A DNA stretch of 64,000 bases from Actinomortierella ambigua. Lineage: Eukaryota > Mortierellomycota > Mortierellomycetes > Mortierellales > Mortierellaceae. Within the stretch, counting starts at the first letter, position 1, and every line of letters begins with the position of its first letter. This document shows, one piece after another, positions 45,141 to 58,400 of this stretch. Location: contig JAAAJB010000005.1 in NCBI GenBank assembly GCA_016098155.1, positions 97,356 to 161,355 of the forward strand, written 5' to 3'. The position numbers and the translations under genes were made by a program. The notes below the pieces were generated by a model that searched no databases, was not told the DNA's origin, and saw only the letters and a list, made by a program, of their open reading frames with translations.

Positions 45141-47477
45141 TTCTTTCTTACTCACTCCCATACACTCTTGACCTTAACTCCATTCTACTTGTAGAACCAT
45201 GGGCCCAAACAAACACGCAACATAGACCTCTCTTTCTTCCTCCCTTTCCCTTTCCCCCCTCCCCCACTCGTTCTCTCTCCTTCTCTCTCTCTCTCTTCTC
45301 CACGCCACTCTCTTTTCTCCCTCTCCTCTCTTTCTCTTTCTCTTTCTCCCTCTCCACTCCTCCCCACCCACCCCCATTCCTTGTCCTGACAGCTTTGCTT
45401 CACTCGCTCGCCACCCTTTTGTTCACACCCATCCTCTCCACTTTGCTCGACATCCGTTGTCACCACATCTTTCTCTTCTTGTAACAGCTCCAGCTTCCCT
45501 CGTTTCTCCTCCTTCTCCAAGCACCGCTTCCAGGAGCAGGACCAAGTAATATTCTTTTTTTCTTCTTCTTCACTTACTCGCACATTCTCGATCGACTCAT
45601 GCGCACACAGACTCACATCCACCATATAACAACCGCACACACATCCACAATATAACAACCGCACCGACCCCGATCCACCGAGCGATCCCTCTTGTCTCGC
45701 TCTCGCTCCCACTCCACTCTTAGTCTCTTTCTCTCCCGACAATACTTTATCCCACTACCCAATAGTCTTTGTACATGTTACCACAATGCATCCAGGGTTC
45801 CCTTGATCCTCTCCCTCTCTCTCTCCTGCTTTATTTTTATTTCTTGTAATCCTCATCCGTGGATGGATCATTGGTTTTTTTTTCTGCTGGTGCTCAATTG
45901 CCTTGTAGCAGTATGTGGGCCTGGCTCTTTCAAGTCCATGGGTGCCTGGATAGGATGGAATGAGGTGGGAAGACAGGGCTCTCATGTTTGATATGATCCC
46001 TGCGCCCGTGCAGCTGGCCTTGTCTCTGGACAGAGCACCAGCACTGCTGCTCAGTACGTGTGTATGGCCATGGGGGGGGACCTTGCTTTTTTATCGTACC
46101 TACCGATCCGTCCGTCCCTTGTTGTCTCTGCTCTATTCCCCCCCCTTCACTCACACACATTTACATTCACATACAACACATACATGTACACACACATCCC
46201 CTTTTTCACTTCACTGCCCTGAGGTAAAACTCTTCAAACAGCAGCATCTGCCCAAGGGGGACGAGGGCTTCTGGGGAATCCGGCCTCTCTCGACCAATGA
46301 AAGCGATCCTGTCTATTACTGACCACACCCGCTAGAAGAGCACTCTGCAGAACAGGACCCTTTTTCCTGAATGTTCAGTCCCTGCTCCCCGATGCTGGAG
46401 CTACAAAGAAGCTGGCCAGAGGGCGAGAGCAAGGGCGGAGAGTGGGGTGAGCGAGTGACTGAGAGAATAAGACAACCAAAAAAAAGGGGGGGAGGGGGGA
46501 GAAGTAAGGAGGCAAGCACATGGAAACAGGGATGCACTATGTACGCTTTTTTCTTTTTTTTTTTTTCTGTACCGGTCTTTGTCAAAGGATAAGAGAACAA
46601 AAATCTTGGTCGTTGTTGTTGCCCAGGCTCACCCACAGCAACAACAACTATTCATTGCCCAAAAAAAAAAACAAGTAGCATGGGGGATGGATGGGTGACC
46701 CTCTTTTTCTTCATTTCACGGCAGACCGGCAGACTCCCTTCCTTCCTCCTCTCTCGTGTTTTTTATTCGCTTCCCAAGCTTCTCGCTCCCGATATCGCCA
46801 CTCTCCCTCCTCTCTTTCCTCTGTTTCTCTCACCCTCCCTTATCTCACACCTCGGCGATTCTATTAGAGTTGTGGGGGGTTTCCTTTACTGCGTTAGACC
46901 CCCCCCCCCGATTCAACGACCTTTGATCTCAAGGTTTGCCTTTTCTCGACTTCGACTTCAATCCTCCCCCCACCCCTTGTTTACACACCCAACTCTCTTT
47001 TCCTTTCAACATCGTTTTTTTTCACACCACAAGAAACTTTGTAGGATACAAGCTTTCCGTCTTGCAATGCCCTTTCTTGTACTTTTGTTGCCCCTCTCCC
47101 CCTCCCCCTCCTTGTTCTTGTATTGTCAACATGCATCTAAATGTTCCTTGGAACAATTTTGAAAGATACTTGTTGTTCTTTTACCTCAAAAAGAAAAAAA
47201 AAAGAAGGGCAGGCAAAACGACGAAGCAGCTGGTTCGCCTATGTAAGCTGTCTGTGTCTGCTGCTTTGCTCATTCCTGTTGTGGTATTTTAGGGCCATGT
47301 TTTGGTACAGTTGCACCATGCACCTCGGTTAGGGCGCACAGAAATAGGGAGATTGCAGCAGTCCTACACTGCAGCTGTGTTTAGGACCCGGTTGTTGGGC
47401 CATGGGTAGATGTGCAAACATTTGTATATGCAAGAAAACAATGTTGTTGGGTCTTTTGCCATGCCTACACCCATGCA

Positions 47478-47538
47478 TCCACCACCAACACAACCACCAC
47501 CACCACCACCACCACCACCAACACAACCACCACCACAC
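47478..47538. repeat. CCA-rich tract
   Basis: Two copies of an AACACAACCACC-type unit are separated by (CCA)n; it lies in non-coding sequence before the Gln-rich gene. Confidence 0.8.
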
Positions 47539-48104
47539 CGCTTCTCGTCGATGTCCACCACCTCCGCCCAACTGTCCTCTATTACGCTCACATACGCACG
47601 CATCTTTATCCTCCCCCCCACTATTCCCTTTTTTTTTGTTGTACACTCAAGCCCTGTACCTTCCCCCCTTCCCCTTCCCCTTGCCCTCGTCTTCTGTTTC
47701 TCTCTTGCCACTATAAAGTCACTCTCCACGCCGACCCCCTCTTCCCCCCCTTCTTCCCATCGTTGCGCATGGCCCAAACAGAACTCGCTGTCCTTCCCCT
47801 CCCCTCCCTCTCTCCCTCCACCACCCAACCTTTTCTATCGCTCCCAACTTGGAGATGCACCACACGGTTCCTGACACATGTCCGCTTCGCTCATGTCTTG
47901 TTCTAGATTTCCACAGCCGCCCTATCCTTAAAGGACGAACGTACCAAGCCCTCTCTTCTCTGTTGTTAGCTTGAACAAGGTTGTTCGGGCGCTCTCAAGC
48001 ACCCAAAGTTGTAAGTATAACAGGAAGAACACATACATACACACATCCGAAAAAATAGAAAGTACATCAATTTTGTGGTTGACACTTTCTTTTTTACTTT
48101 TTTT

Positions 48105-48114
48105 NNNNNNNNNN
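48105..48114. other. Assembly gap (10 N)
   Basis: Ten Ns follow a T-rich stretch about 100 bases before the start of the Gln-rich gene, so its leader is not fully known. Confidence 0.95.
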
Positions 48115-48218
48115 TTCGTTCTCATTTCACTGCATCCCCACCCCTCCCATGCTACCCTCAAGTCCTTGACCTGCACACCCTTTTGTCGTACTCTCACCTT
48201 CCATCGTGCAAACCATCG

Positions 48219-50740
48219 ATGGCTGCTGTATACGACACTTTGTTACCCGAACAGCAAGCCTCGCCTCGCACTAGCCCTCGTCAATCGCCTGGGCCATCTT
48301 CCCCTCTGCTCTCCTCAGGATCTGAGCTGTTACTGCGAGACACCTTTATTCTATCGTCGCCTTTGCAACAGTCGATCCAGCCCCAGCCGACACCTCCTTC
48401 CTCAGCCACACCTTCCTCCTCTTCCACGACAACCTCCTCCTCCTCCTCCTCCTCCACCTCCTCTACCTCCTCCTGCTCCTCCTCCTCCTTCTCCACAACC
48501 TCTGCAAAGCCAGGAGTTGGAATGAGCGATTTTCGGCAAACTACCTCTGCCCCCGCCCTTCGACCAAGAGATCCAATAACACCAACGCCCACAATATCGA
48601 CCACAATATCATCGACTAGTTACCGGTCGGACCAGGATCCCGCCACTCCACATCAACGCGTCCCTACCGATACCGTCCTCGAAGGCACTGTCTCGCCAAG
48701 CCCCTCTTCTTGGGCAGGCGAACAGTTTGAGGACATTGACATTCACAGTGGCGACGACGGTGGGTTCTCTCCAGCCTCGAACAACAACGAAGACCAAGGT
48801 GAGGACGCCACTCCAATTTCCTTGTCAGAAATGAGTGCCACACAGTCCACCTTCTTTGAGCGGTCAGCCAGCAAGGGCGAGCATTCGGGACTCCGCCACC
48901 GCACCCTCCCTCTCCCTCCGCCACCCGAAGATAGCAGCGCAGCAGTCGACCCCGCTACCTCATCGATGCCCACCGTAGACAACAACTCTGCCGGCAGGAG
49001 TGGGAGGTCGTTCATGGAGCAGATCCTATCTGACTTGGTAGTTCAGGGAGTCTCCGATTCGTCTCCGTCAACATTGCTGGTAACAGACACATCAGCTACT
49101 ACTCTTAACACCACCACCACCGCCACCACTACAACGACATCAGCAGTAGGGACAACTCGCAGACCGCAGTCTTCGTGGCATCCTTCCTCAACCCCCTCTT
49201 CGGAATCCTCGTCGCCATCTTCTTCCCCAAAAGATCGGCAACACTTTGGTGATGTGGAGCAACCCTTGCTCAGCAACAATACCCCGTCACCAGGCGGATC
49301 TCCCTCCATGATCCTTCCCGGCACCTCCATCTCTCCAGGCACAGCACAGGCCCATCTCTCTCTATCAAGGCTTTCTTCGTCGTCGCCTTCCTCATCTGTC
49401 CATTCCTCGCCCTCTGTCTCGAGGAGTCGGTCGGGTGCGAGTCGAACAAGCGACCGTCAGCCTACGGCTACGTACCACCAGCTTCTGCACTCCGTGAACA
49501 GGCTCGAGGTCGAGAAAGCCTTTCTTTACAATCAGAATGTGGCTCTGATGCGCGAAGTACAGCAGGCTCGACAAACGGCCGTGGCGCTCAAGCAGATCCT
49601 AGCCCAACGCGACGACATGATCACAAAGCTACGCCATGAGTATCGACAAATGTGCATGAAGGCGCGCTTTATGGAAAGTGTCATCATTGGGCAGCGCGGT
49701 CAGGTTCTCATGCAGACCACAGCCGGTTCCACCAGTCAATCCTCCCTTTCATCGTTCGCTAGCGAGGTTATGCCTGGCCCTTCTTCGTCTGCAGCGCCTA
49801 CAGCAGCGACAGCGACAGTAGCAGTAGCAGCGGCAGCAGCAGCGCGCGGTACAGGATCGTCTAGTACAGAGTCTCTTCCTCTATCCACATCCGGTCCCCA
49901 GCCTACAGTACAACACCCTATCAACCAAACGCTCAGTACAACTCCTAATAGAGTCGTTGGGTCGGGGCAAAGAGTACCAAACACTGATGCTATCAAGGCA
50001 TCTCTACAAAAGGCCCTTGGTCCATTGAACCCGGAGACGGAACGGACCTTGATGGAAATGATCCTCAAAGGCGTCAACGCCAATCATCGCGGGGACGAGG
50101 GCGAGGGTGAGGAAGGGGACGACGACGATGAAGACGATCTTGATGATCTTGACGACGACGACGATGATGACGACTTTGACGATGACGACGACGACGATTA
50201 TGACGACGACGACGAAGAGGAAGAGGAGGATTTGACAGACGATGAAGACGAAGATGCACAGGACGATGCCGAGGATCGTGATGGAGACGTCCGAATGGCG
50301 CACGGTCTTGCCAAAAGTCGAGCTGGCCCGATACAGTCATCACAGGATTGGGTCCCACCCACAAGATCCCAGCCTTGGATGGTGCGCCCGGGAGCAAAGC
50401 AGACAACGGACCCAACGCTGGCAGTGAAGATGGCTCAACAACAGGCGCTAATTCAACAACAGCGGCAGCGGCAGCAGCAACAAATGCAGCATCTGGCGAC
50501 GGTGCGCCAACAACAACTTAAGCAGCAGCAGCAACAGCAACAACAACTACAACAACAACAACAACAGCAGCAGCAACAACAGCAGCAGATACAGCTACAG
50601 CAACAGCTACAACAACAGCATCAACTACAACAGCATCATCAATTACAACAGCAACATCAACTACAGCAGCAACATCAATCAAACTTACTACTACTACAGC
50701 AACAACAACAACAGCAGCAGCAGCAACATCAATCAAACTT

Positions 50741-50776
<36 letters not shown>

Positions 50777-51511
50777 GCTACTGCAACAACAACAACGTCA
50801 ACTACAGCTGCAACAGCTGCAGCGGACCTCTCACCAGCAGCCAATACAGCAGGCAGGGGGGCGGACATCACGGCATGCTGACCCGAGACACCTCCTTCGC
50901 CGCAAACCTCCGATGCCACTCTCCTTTGCTGCTGCGCAACAAAACCTTTCCAAGGGTGATGCCCTCGGAATCATCTCGAGCGAGGAGCTTGGTCAGCAAG
51001 CGCAGCAAGAGCTGCCACTTCTACAGGAACAGCAACAACAACAACAACATCATCATTCGACATCCTACGATGGAGGAGAGGCTACCCGTAGCGAGGCCAG
51101 TGGTTCTGAACTAGACGACTCTCCTGGAGATGACCATGGACCCACTCAACTCGGAATGGCAGACGATGGCGCAGCGAGCTTGACAAAGTCGGATTCAGGA
51201 TTGGAGCTTGCCGATGAGCATGGTGGTCCACCTCCTCCACCTCTGCTTCTGCCTCCGACAGAGCCCGAGGAAGACCAGAGGAATCCGGACCTCGACCAAG
51301 CTCCTCAGCTCTTGTCGTTGGAGGACTCTGAGGCGGAGGGACAGACACGATTTTTGGCTGCGGACGAAATTCTGCATAATCATGATCATGGCACGACCGC
51401 GGATGCACCTCCATCTCTACTGCTGCAGCAGTTCAGCGCCATTGTGGAAACTAGTACAGCGTTGACGAGTCGAGACAGCACAGACTTGGTCCAGGGGCAC
51501 AATGCGACGTC

Positions 51512-51543
<32 letters not shown>

Positions 51544-52190
51544 AGCCCGAGGACCAGCCAGAACCACCGCTATCGCAGCCAACTCTGCATCCTGAACTCT
51601 TTCATGCATCAGGTTAGTCGCTGATTCATCACCTTAGGCTAGGGTGTCCTTGTTTGTGCATGCATTTCTCTAACACATTCTTTTTTTCTTTTGTGCTCCC
51701 ACCCCTTCTTTTTTCTTTTTATCCAAAGCTAATGTGGCATTACTGGTGTCACCTGATGCCTTGACCCCTGCAGCCCCTGCCTCCGAGACGCAGGAGCAAC
51801 AGCAGACGCAGGAGCAACATCAACATCAACATCAACAACAACAACAAGAACAACAACAACAATCGAGTCATCGTTGGACTAACGACCTTGAGGCCCATCC
51901 ACCCCATTTGACTGAACTGAGTACCGATTCTAGCCATGGCACTGCCACGGAGGAACAACCATGTGAACGACCTGCTCATCTGATCGAGGAAAGAATCTCT
52001 GTCGTAGAAATGACATCAGAGATAAAGCGACAGCCTAGTGACGCGGAGCTAGAAGTCGAGTCCAACTCATCGTCCACCTCCACCGTCGCTGGTCCTTTGC
52101 TGCTTGTCAACCTTGCATCTCTGATACACAATGATGGCGAGTCTACAGCAGCGTCAGTGGTGGCGGTCCAACAAGGAATGTCACCCGAGT

Positions 52191-52222
<32 letters not shown>

Positions 52223-53850
52223 GCGACACCCATCACACCGACAAAGGGGGACGGCCACGCTCGACAATTGTCCCACGAGTCCATCCAAGGGACGGTCCTG
52301 ACAGGCGCCACATTGACCCGCTACGACTCTGCAACGGGACAAGAGGTGCCTGTGGTGCCCCTATCCGATCCAAGACAATCTCCTCTGACGACGAGCCCCA
52401 CGATGGACCGTACCGTGCACTTTGATGATGAGGCGACCACCACTGCAGCAGCGTCGGTCGGCGCGTCCGCCACCAGCCTCGGGCCGACAGTGAATTCCAC
52501 GACGGCGATCGTTCTCACGGATGCTGGTGGTGGTGGTGGAGGGGGGAGCGGTGCTTTCGGTGCTACCAACGATGACGGTGCGATTGCAAACGCTGTGGCT
52601 GTCATCGATGCCACTACTGCCAAGGAAGGTGGAGATGTGTCGCCTCCTTTGGTCACGCCCCTTCCAGTCAGCCCTACCACACCGACAAGCAAAGGTAATG
52701 GTGGTGGTGGCGGCGGTGTGTTTCGCTGGAGCAGTAAATTCCTCCGCTCGAGAAAGTCGCGCTCGACCGACGAAGGCCGCCTCTCTCCACAACACCACCA
52801 CCACCACCCTCTGACCGACAACCACCCTTTCAAGACACGCATCGCCATCGTCGAGGTGGAGCCGAACAAGTCCGCCAGCCAAGAAGAGCTGCTGGAGCCA
52901 CTTCCGCACCGACCAATGACAACGACGACGACCACTGCCGCCACAGTCCACGAGCATACCTCTCCGTCGTCCCCATCATCCCCAACCGCTTCTCAGGAAC
53001 AGTTTCACCATGCCACCACCACCACTACAGCAGCAGCAGCAACAGCAGTGGCAGCGACGAACGCCCTTCCAAAATCATCTCTGTTCAGGACTCGATCCCG
53101 GAACCGGTCCGAATCCTCAACACATGGTGGCAATGGCGGTGGTGGTGCCACTACGGGTGCCACCACATCGAGTCCCCCCACCTCGCCCAGGACCTCGCTC
53201 TTTGGCGCCGTTCTGCACCCACGGGCGAGTCGCCGCACCTCGAACCATAGCAAGCAGGCTTCGGCAGCCACTGTAGCCTCCTCGTCCGATGGTAGTGCAG
53301 GAACGGTCGATTGGAATGGCTCGACGGGTCAACTGCTCCACCGAGCCACAGCAGCACCAGCACCAGCATCAGCAGCACCAGCACCAGCAGCGTCGACAGG
53401 TAATGTTGTGAGCACCAGTCAAGATTCAACACTGCCACCACAACAACCACCGCAACAACAACAACACCAACATCAACGTGATGACGAGCAGGACGGAGCG
53501 CACCAACACCAGTCTCGGCACGAAAGAGGGCTTTCCATCTCCCGTCTCTGGCGTGGACTGGGCCGTACCTTGTTTGGTTCCAACCCTTCTTCCTCTTCCT
53601 CCCCTGCCGCTGTAGCCTCGATGACGACAGGTCCTGCAGGCAGGCAGCAGCACCCTTCTTCTCCCTACGCAACCCGTCCTCCTCTTCCTCCCGGCGAAAG
53701 CGAGGTCACAGGCTCGCGCAGCCGTCTCCGCCAGATGAAGATGATAATGACGATGGGCAGCAACAACTCGTCTGCGAACGGCAGCAGCAGCAACCTGACT
53801 GGCCGCCGACCCATCAGCATGCCCGTCTTTCCGCCCAACCAGCAAGAGCC

Positions 53851-53891
<41 letters not shown>

Positions 53892-54607
53892 ACCACCATG
53901 GTCGGGCTCTGAGCGAGCAGAACGAACCGTCGCGTCATCGTTTTTATCACCAGCAACATGAACAGCAACAGCAGCATCAGCATCAGCAGCAGCCCTTCTG
54001 GGAAGGCAGCAGCAACAGCAGCAGCGGTGGTGGTGCTGGTGGTGACGGCGGTGGCGGCCCCACGTTTGTGGTTGAGGAGGTCGAAGAGGTCGTGGAGGAG
54101 ATCGACGGGCCGGCATCGTTTGCCACCGCTGTCAAGATGATGCAACTCAAGGAGGAGAAGCAGGAGGAGGATCACGAGGATCATCATCATCATCAACAGC
54201 AGCAGCAGCAGCAAAATCAGGTGGAGGCGGAAGAAATAGAAAATATCCAAGAACAAAAAGGCGACAACGACAACAAAAGCAAAAATGAGCGGTCGGTTGC
54301 CCCAATGACCGAGAACGATGATCACAATCGTGAGACACTAGCAACAGGACCAGCAGCAGCAGCAGCATCAGCAGCAGCAGAAGTGACAGCAGCAGAAGTG
54401 GCAGTGTCAGAGAAGGACCTCGTCGCCACGACGGCCGCCGCCAAGCGCTCCAATGTCGTCGTCGTCAGTCATGACCCACTGTCGCCTTCGTTCCTGAACG
54501 ACGACAGCCCCGTCACCGCTCTGGCGGTCGTCGAGGGTCATGATCACGATTCAATGCTCAAAATCGAGCGATCGATGGCATTTCACCAGGTCCCAGCTGG
54601 CGTCTAA
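48219..54607 (+). CDS. Long Gln/Ser/Thr-rich disordered protein with a central coiled coil, function unknown
   Basis: Exons: 48219-51612 and 51729-54607, phase 1; donor GTTAGT, branch-like CTAAC near 51671, acceptor CAAAG. The product is 2090 aa. The start MAAVYDTLLPEQQ follows a C/T-rich leader. Residues about 415-495 (from YHQLLHSVNRLEVEKAF to ARFMESVIIGQR) form the only clearly ordered part, a likely coiled coil. Then come an Asp/Glu run (about 624-690) and a Gln tract of about 130 residues from 740, split by His, Leu and Asn. Exon 2 has Ala, Gly, His and Gln runs and short basic-aromatic motifs, FRWSSKFLRSRKSRS and GLSISRLWRGLGRTLFG, that may bind membranes or partners. No known domain recognised. 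Without splicing, exon 1 would end at a TAG four bases after the junction, so two separate genes is the alternative. Confidence 0.72.
50450..50830. repeat. CAG/CAA tract coding for poly-Gln
   Basis: Mixed CAG and CAA codons with inserted CAT, CTA and AAC encode the main Gln tract of the 2090-aa protein. Codon mixing should make it more stable than a pure repeat. Confidence 0.9.
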
Positions 54608-55468
54608 AATCTCTCGAAAAAAAGAATAAAATAAACATGATTACATGATAAAAAAAAAAGAATTTTATATTTACACCTGGCAAGTCATGGTGGGGGCTAT
54701 ATACCATGCCATGATATGCCAGCTCCTCCTCTAATAATAATAATAAACTCCTTCGTTTCGATCAGAATATGATCCACGCCATGTCAACTGTCAATGTCAT
54801 AATGAGTTGAAGGCTTGTCTGGGCCAAACTTGTGCTTAAGACAACTAGCTTGGTGAGGATGGAGTCAAGCAAGCAGGCCTTTGAAGCGTTCAACCCCATT
54901 TGTGCGTGGGTGATACAAGCAGAGGCGAGTTGGCATCCACTCGAGACATCGACGAAGCACTCGAGATAGTGGAGTCGGAGGCACTGATCTCGACTGGACA
55001 GACTGAAGGAAGATCTTCTCCTCGCAAAGAAAGATCGGCTATCGCTGCATCTTCACGGGAATAGATTATGCAAACCGGTATAACACGAGCCACGGGCCCA
55101 GCCTGGTTGCGTAACCTATCGCGGTGATGATGCAGCGACACCCCTTTTCATTTACAAAGGAGATCTTCCGTCACTTTGCCCAGTCGAGACCGTGCCTCTC
55201 AACTTCACATCTCAGGTACTTGCGTGTGAGACACCTCGAGTCAATGGCAAAGTCGAACGTTTCAATGGCTTGCTCGGTTCTATTCTCATCACGCTCGAAG
55301 GTGCTCATCGATCCGGTACCTTCCTGCCGCTCTAATTTTTTTTTGTTTTTGCTTGCCATGTCCCGTCAGCACTCTGCCACCCCGGGTCTCTCCTTTCAAA
55401 AGGGGGCCGAAGCATTATTTTTTTTTTTTTGGGTTGGGTTGGGATGGGGGGCATATGTCTTACAAAAA
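54608..55468. other. Intergenic between the convergent Gln-rich and TSC2 genes
   Basis: No supported gene. It starts with overlapping AATAAA signals, then ATAATAATA, and ends with T-rich and G-rich sequence beyond the TSC2 stop. An open frame from 55124 runs into antisense TSC2 and is not supported. Confidence 0.55.
54625..54635 (+). terminator. Overlapping polyadenylation signals after the Gln-rich gene
   Basis: Two overlapping AATAAA hexamers (AATAAAATAAA) begin 18 bases after the stop codon. Confidence 0.5.
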
Positions 55469-58400
55469 CTACGAGTAGCGAGTAAAGTCAACAACAGACT
55501 CGAGGCCAAGAATACCTCCTGCACCTCCACCTCCACCTCCACTACCACCACCACCTCCACCAGCGCTACCGGAATGAGCTCCGGCTCCAGCGCCACCATT
55601 CGCGCTGCTTCCTCCACCTCCACCAAGACCGCCCGTCAATGCCGATCCAGCACCGCCGCCGCCTCCACCGCCGCCGCCTCCACCGCCGCCGCCAAGAAAC
55701 CGTCCTCCGCTCCCCTCGCCAACGGAGCTTGCCATGCTGGCGCCAAGGGACGACGAGGCCATAGACGATGACAGCGTGGATCCAACGACATTCGAGGCGA
55801 GCGAGGACAGGCCAAGACCGAGTAGACCTGAGCTTTGTAGTGGTTGTTGTTGCTGCGATCCTCCGCCGCCAAGCAACCCCGTCTCAAAGTCAAAGTCATC
55901 ATCAAAGTCTTGCTGTTGTTGCTGCTGCTGCTGCTGTTGTTGTTGAAGTTGAGCCTGCTGTTGTTGCTGTTGTTGCTGTTGCTGCTGTTGCTGTTGTTGC
56001 TGCTGTTGCTGCTGTGTCAACCGCTCCTTGATCCGCTTGATCTGTCGCAGACGCTCCTGCCAATTGGACACATACTCGACACTGCCCTGCAAGTGCTGGT
56101 AATACACCTGCGCATACAGATTGGCATGCAGCGCCATCTGTCGCACAAACTTTGGCAACTCTGACGCACTGATGATCTTGGGCGTCGCAAGCGGTCCAAT
56201 CTCTGGCATGTCTGCTCGTCGAAGCATCACCACCCGGAACCACACATTCTTGAGCGGCTGGATCCCCGTCAGTCCCGACCCTACTAGCCCTGCATGCCCG
56301 CTCAGGAATGCTGGCGAGGCTTGTATGTTGTTGTTGCTGGTACCACCTGGCTGCAATTGTTCTGACGACGACGACTGCTTGGCACCTGTCGTCTCGACAC
56401 TCGCCTGCTGTTCCCTTCGTTGCCGCTCTTCTTCCTCCTCCTTCTTCTCTTCCTCCTCTTTCAACTGCTGCTGGTGGTGATGCCACTGCAACAACTTTGA
56501 CGCCGCCTCCACAAACGTGATGGATGCCATCGAGACCGGGGTGATGACCAGCGTAATGAAATTAAACTGTCCAGAAATGGTCCCGAAATCATACTCGGCC
56601 TCCGAATCATTGTACACGACCGTGACCCAATCGTTACCGATATGGCGCTTCTTGCCATGGCACTGCGGGTCATGGTCGACATTGGTCGGCATCATCGTCG
56701 CCACGTGGAAGACCATCTGGGTGATCTCGTCCTGGTGCGAGTACGCATACTCGCCATCCAGATCCATCGACGTGTCCAACCCGCCCGTGTACAGCGTGCT
56801 GTCCTTGAGCCGCACCAACGACCCCAGTCCCGTCAGGAACCGCGTGTACTCGTACGATCCATGGTTATTGCGTAGAATCTCCGTCTCCGTCCGCTGTCCC
56901 CTTCCGACATAGATCACGCCCACCTTGTGGAAATCCACCACCGGCGTCCGATCCAGGACACCCAACGCTCGCACTGTCGCATCATCATCGCTCAGCAGGA
57001 TCGGCGTCTCGCGTGCCATCGCATCTGGGAACGACGTCAGTTGCATAAACAAGAAACTCGGATCTACCATCGCCTCCATCGCTCGATACGGTCGCATCAC
57101 ATTCCCGGACGACGACGTCATCATCGTCGCTGTCGTCGCCGCCGTCGTCGTTGTTGGCCCATCATACGGCGTCGTCCCTCCAGAGCCACCACCACCACCA
57201 GGAGTAACTCCTCCACTACTACCACCACCAATGGCCGTCAACAACGGTGGCCGATGGTCGTCCGTCGAAAACGCCGGTCGATACAACTTGCCGATTGCTC
57301 CAGTGATGCTATTGTGCCGTGACGTGGTCGCCGACACCGATCCAGACCCCGATGCGGATCCCTTACGGCTACCAACACCACCACTGCTGTGGCCTGGACC
57401 GGCAGTACCACCTCCACCACTGCCGCTGCCACTGCTAGAGCTCCGCTGGATCGTCGACCCTCCGAAGCCTCCTCCTCCTCCTCCACCTCCACCTCCAGTG
57501 CTACTGCCCATCATCGTCTGCGACAGGAGCGACTTTGTCTGCTCTAGCGCACTGCCCAGCGGGCCGCGACTCAGCTCTGCATGCTTGACGACGCTACCAC
57601 CGACGCCACCGCCACCACCACCGCTGCTGCTGTTGCTGCCGCCGAGTCGATGCGCCGAGCTCGCCTGATCGCCTGCAGATTTTGACCGGCCCAACGAGCC
57701 AGACAGTGCATTTCCAGCGCTAATGCCCATCTGATGACTCTGACTACTACTACTACCGCCCTGGCCGCTGCCGCCGTGGTGTTGGTGAGGATGAGTGTCC
57801 ATGGCAAGAGAGGACGACGACGAGGACGACGTGCCCATCGCTGCTGCTGCTGTCACGTTGGTCACCGTCGGGTCGACGGGTGTGGGTGACCGTGGTTCAA
57901 ACTGGGTCGTCGCCGTTGCCGTTGTCGTTGTTGTGGATGCTGCTGTGTTGGCCAACGTCTCCGCGCTATCGCCCGATGGATGGAAGCTCGACACATGATC
58001 CGTCGGCGCCGTATGTACACGATGATGCCCTCCTCCTCCAAGACTTCCAAGGCCTCCAAGACCTCCTCCAGGCAACGTCGTCTGCGCAATCGCCTCACGC
58101 GTGGCCGGCATCCACGACCGGGTTGGTGGCGAGCTCGACGGTGTGTTTTCGCCCGACGGTAACGGCGACGCACGCGGTGTATGGCGCGGCGTCTGGGCTG
58201 GTGTCTGCAACGGCGTCACCTGCGGCGTCACCTGTGGGGTTGTGCGTGGCGACAGCCACGAGGTATACGGTGGTTGTTGCTGCTGCTGCTGCTGCAAGTC
58301 GCCGAGTCGATGCTGAAGAAGACCACCACCACCACTACCACTACTATTACTTTGAAGGCTATTCGTGCTCTCAAACCCAGGGGGTCCTGATGGTGGGAGC

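Larger units (their letters stand above)
42574..48218. other. Long repeat-rich intergenic region
   Basis: No supported gene in 5.6 kb. It holds (CTG)n at 43512-43537 and 45082-45140, a 12-base tandem repeat at 44049-44095, GA and CT tracts near 44.6-44.8 kb, C/T-rich blocks at 45.2-45.9 and 46.7-47.1 kb, a (CCA)n-like tract at 47478-47538 and a 10-N gap at 48105-48114. The last part is the leader of the Gln-rich gene. Confidence 0.5.

Noticed and set aside
45960..46322. 120-codon ORF with a coding-like end (PEVKLFKQQHLPKGDEGFWG)
   Set aside because: Most of it is C/T-repeat translation; no splice signals or paralogue support the end segment as an exon.
47412..47906. Overlapping 104-164-codon ORFs across a CCA repeat
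   Set aside because: All frames of a CCA/CAC repeat stay open; the proteins are Thr, Pro or His runs without real sequence.
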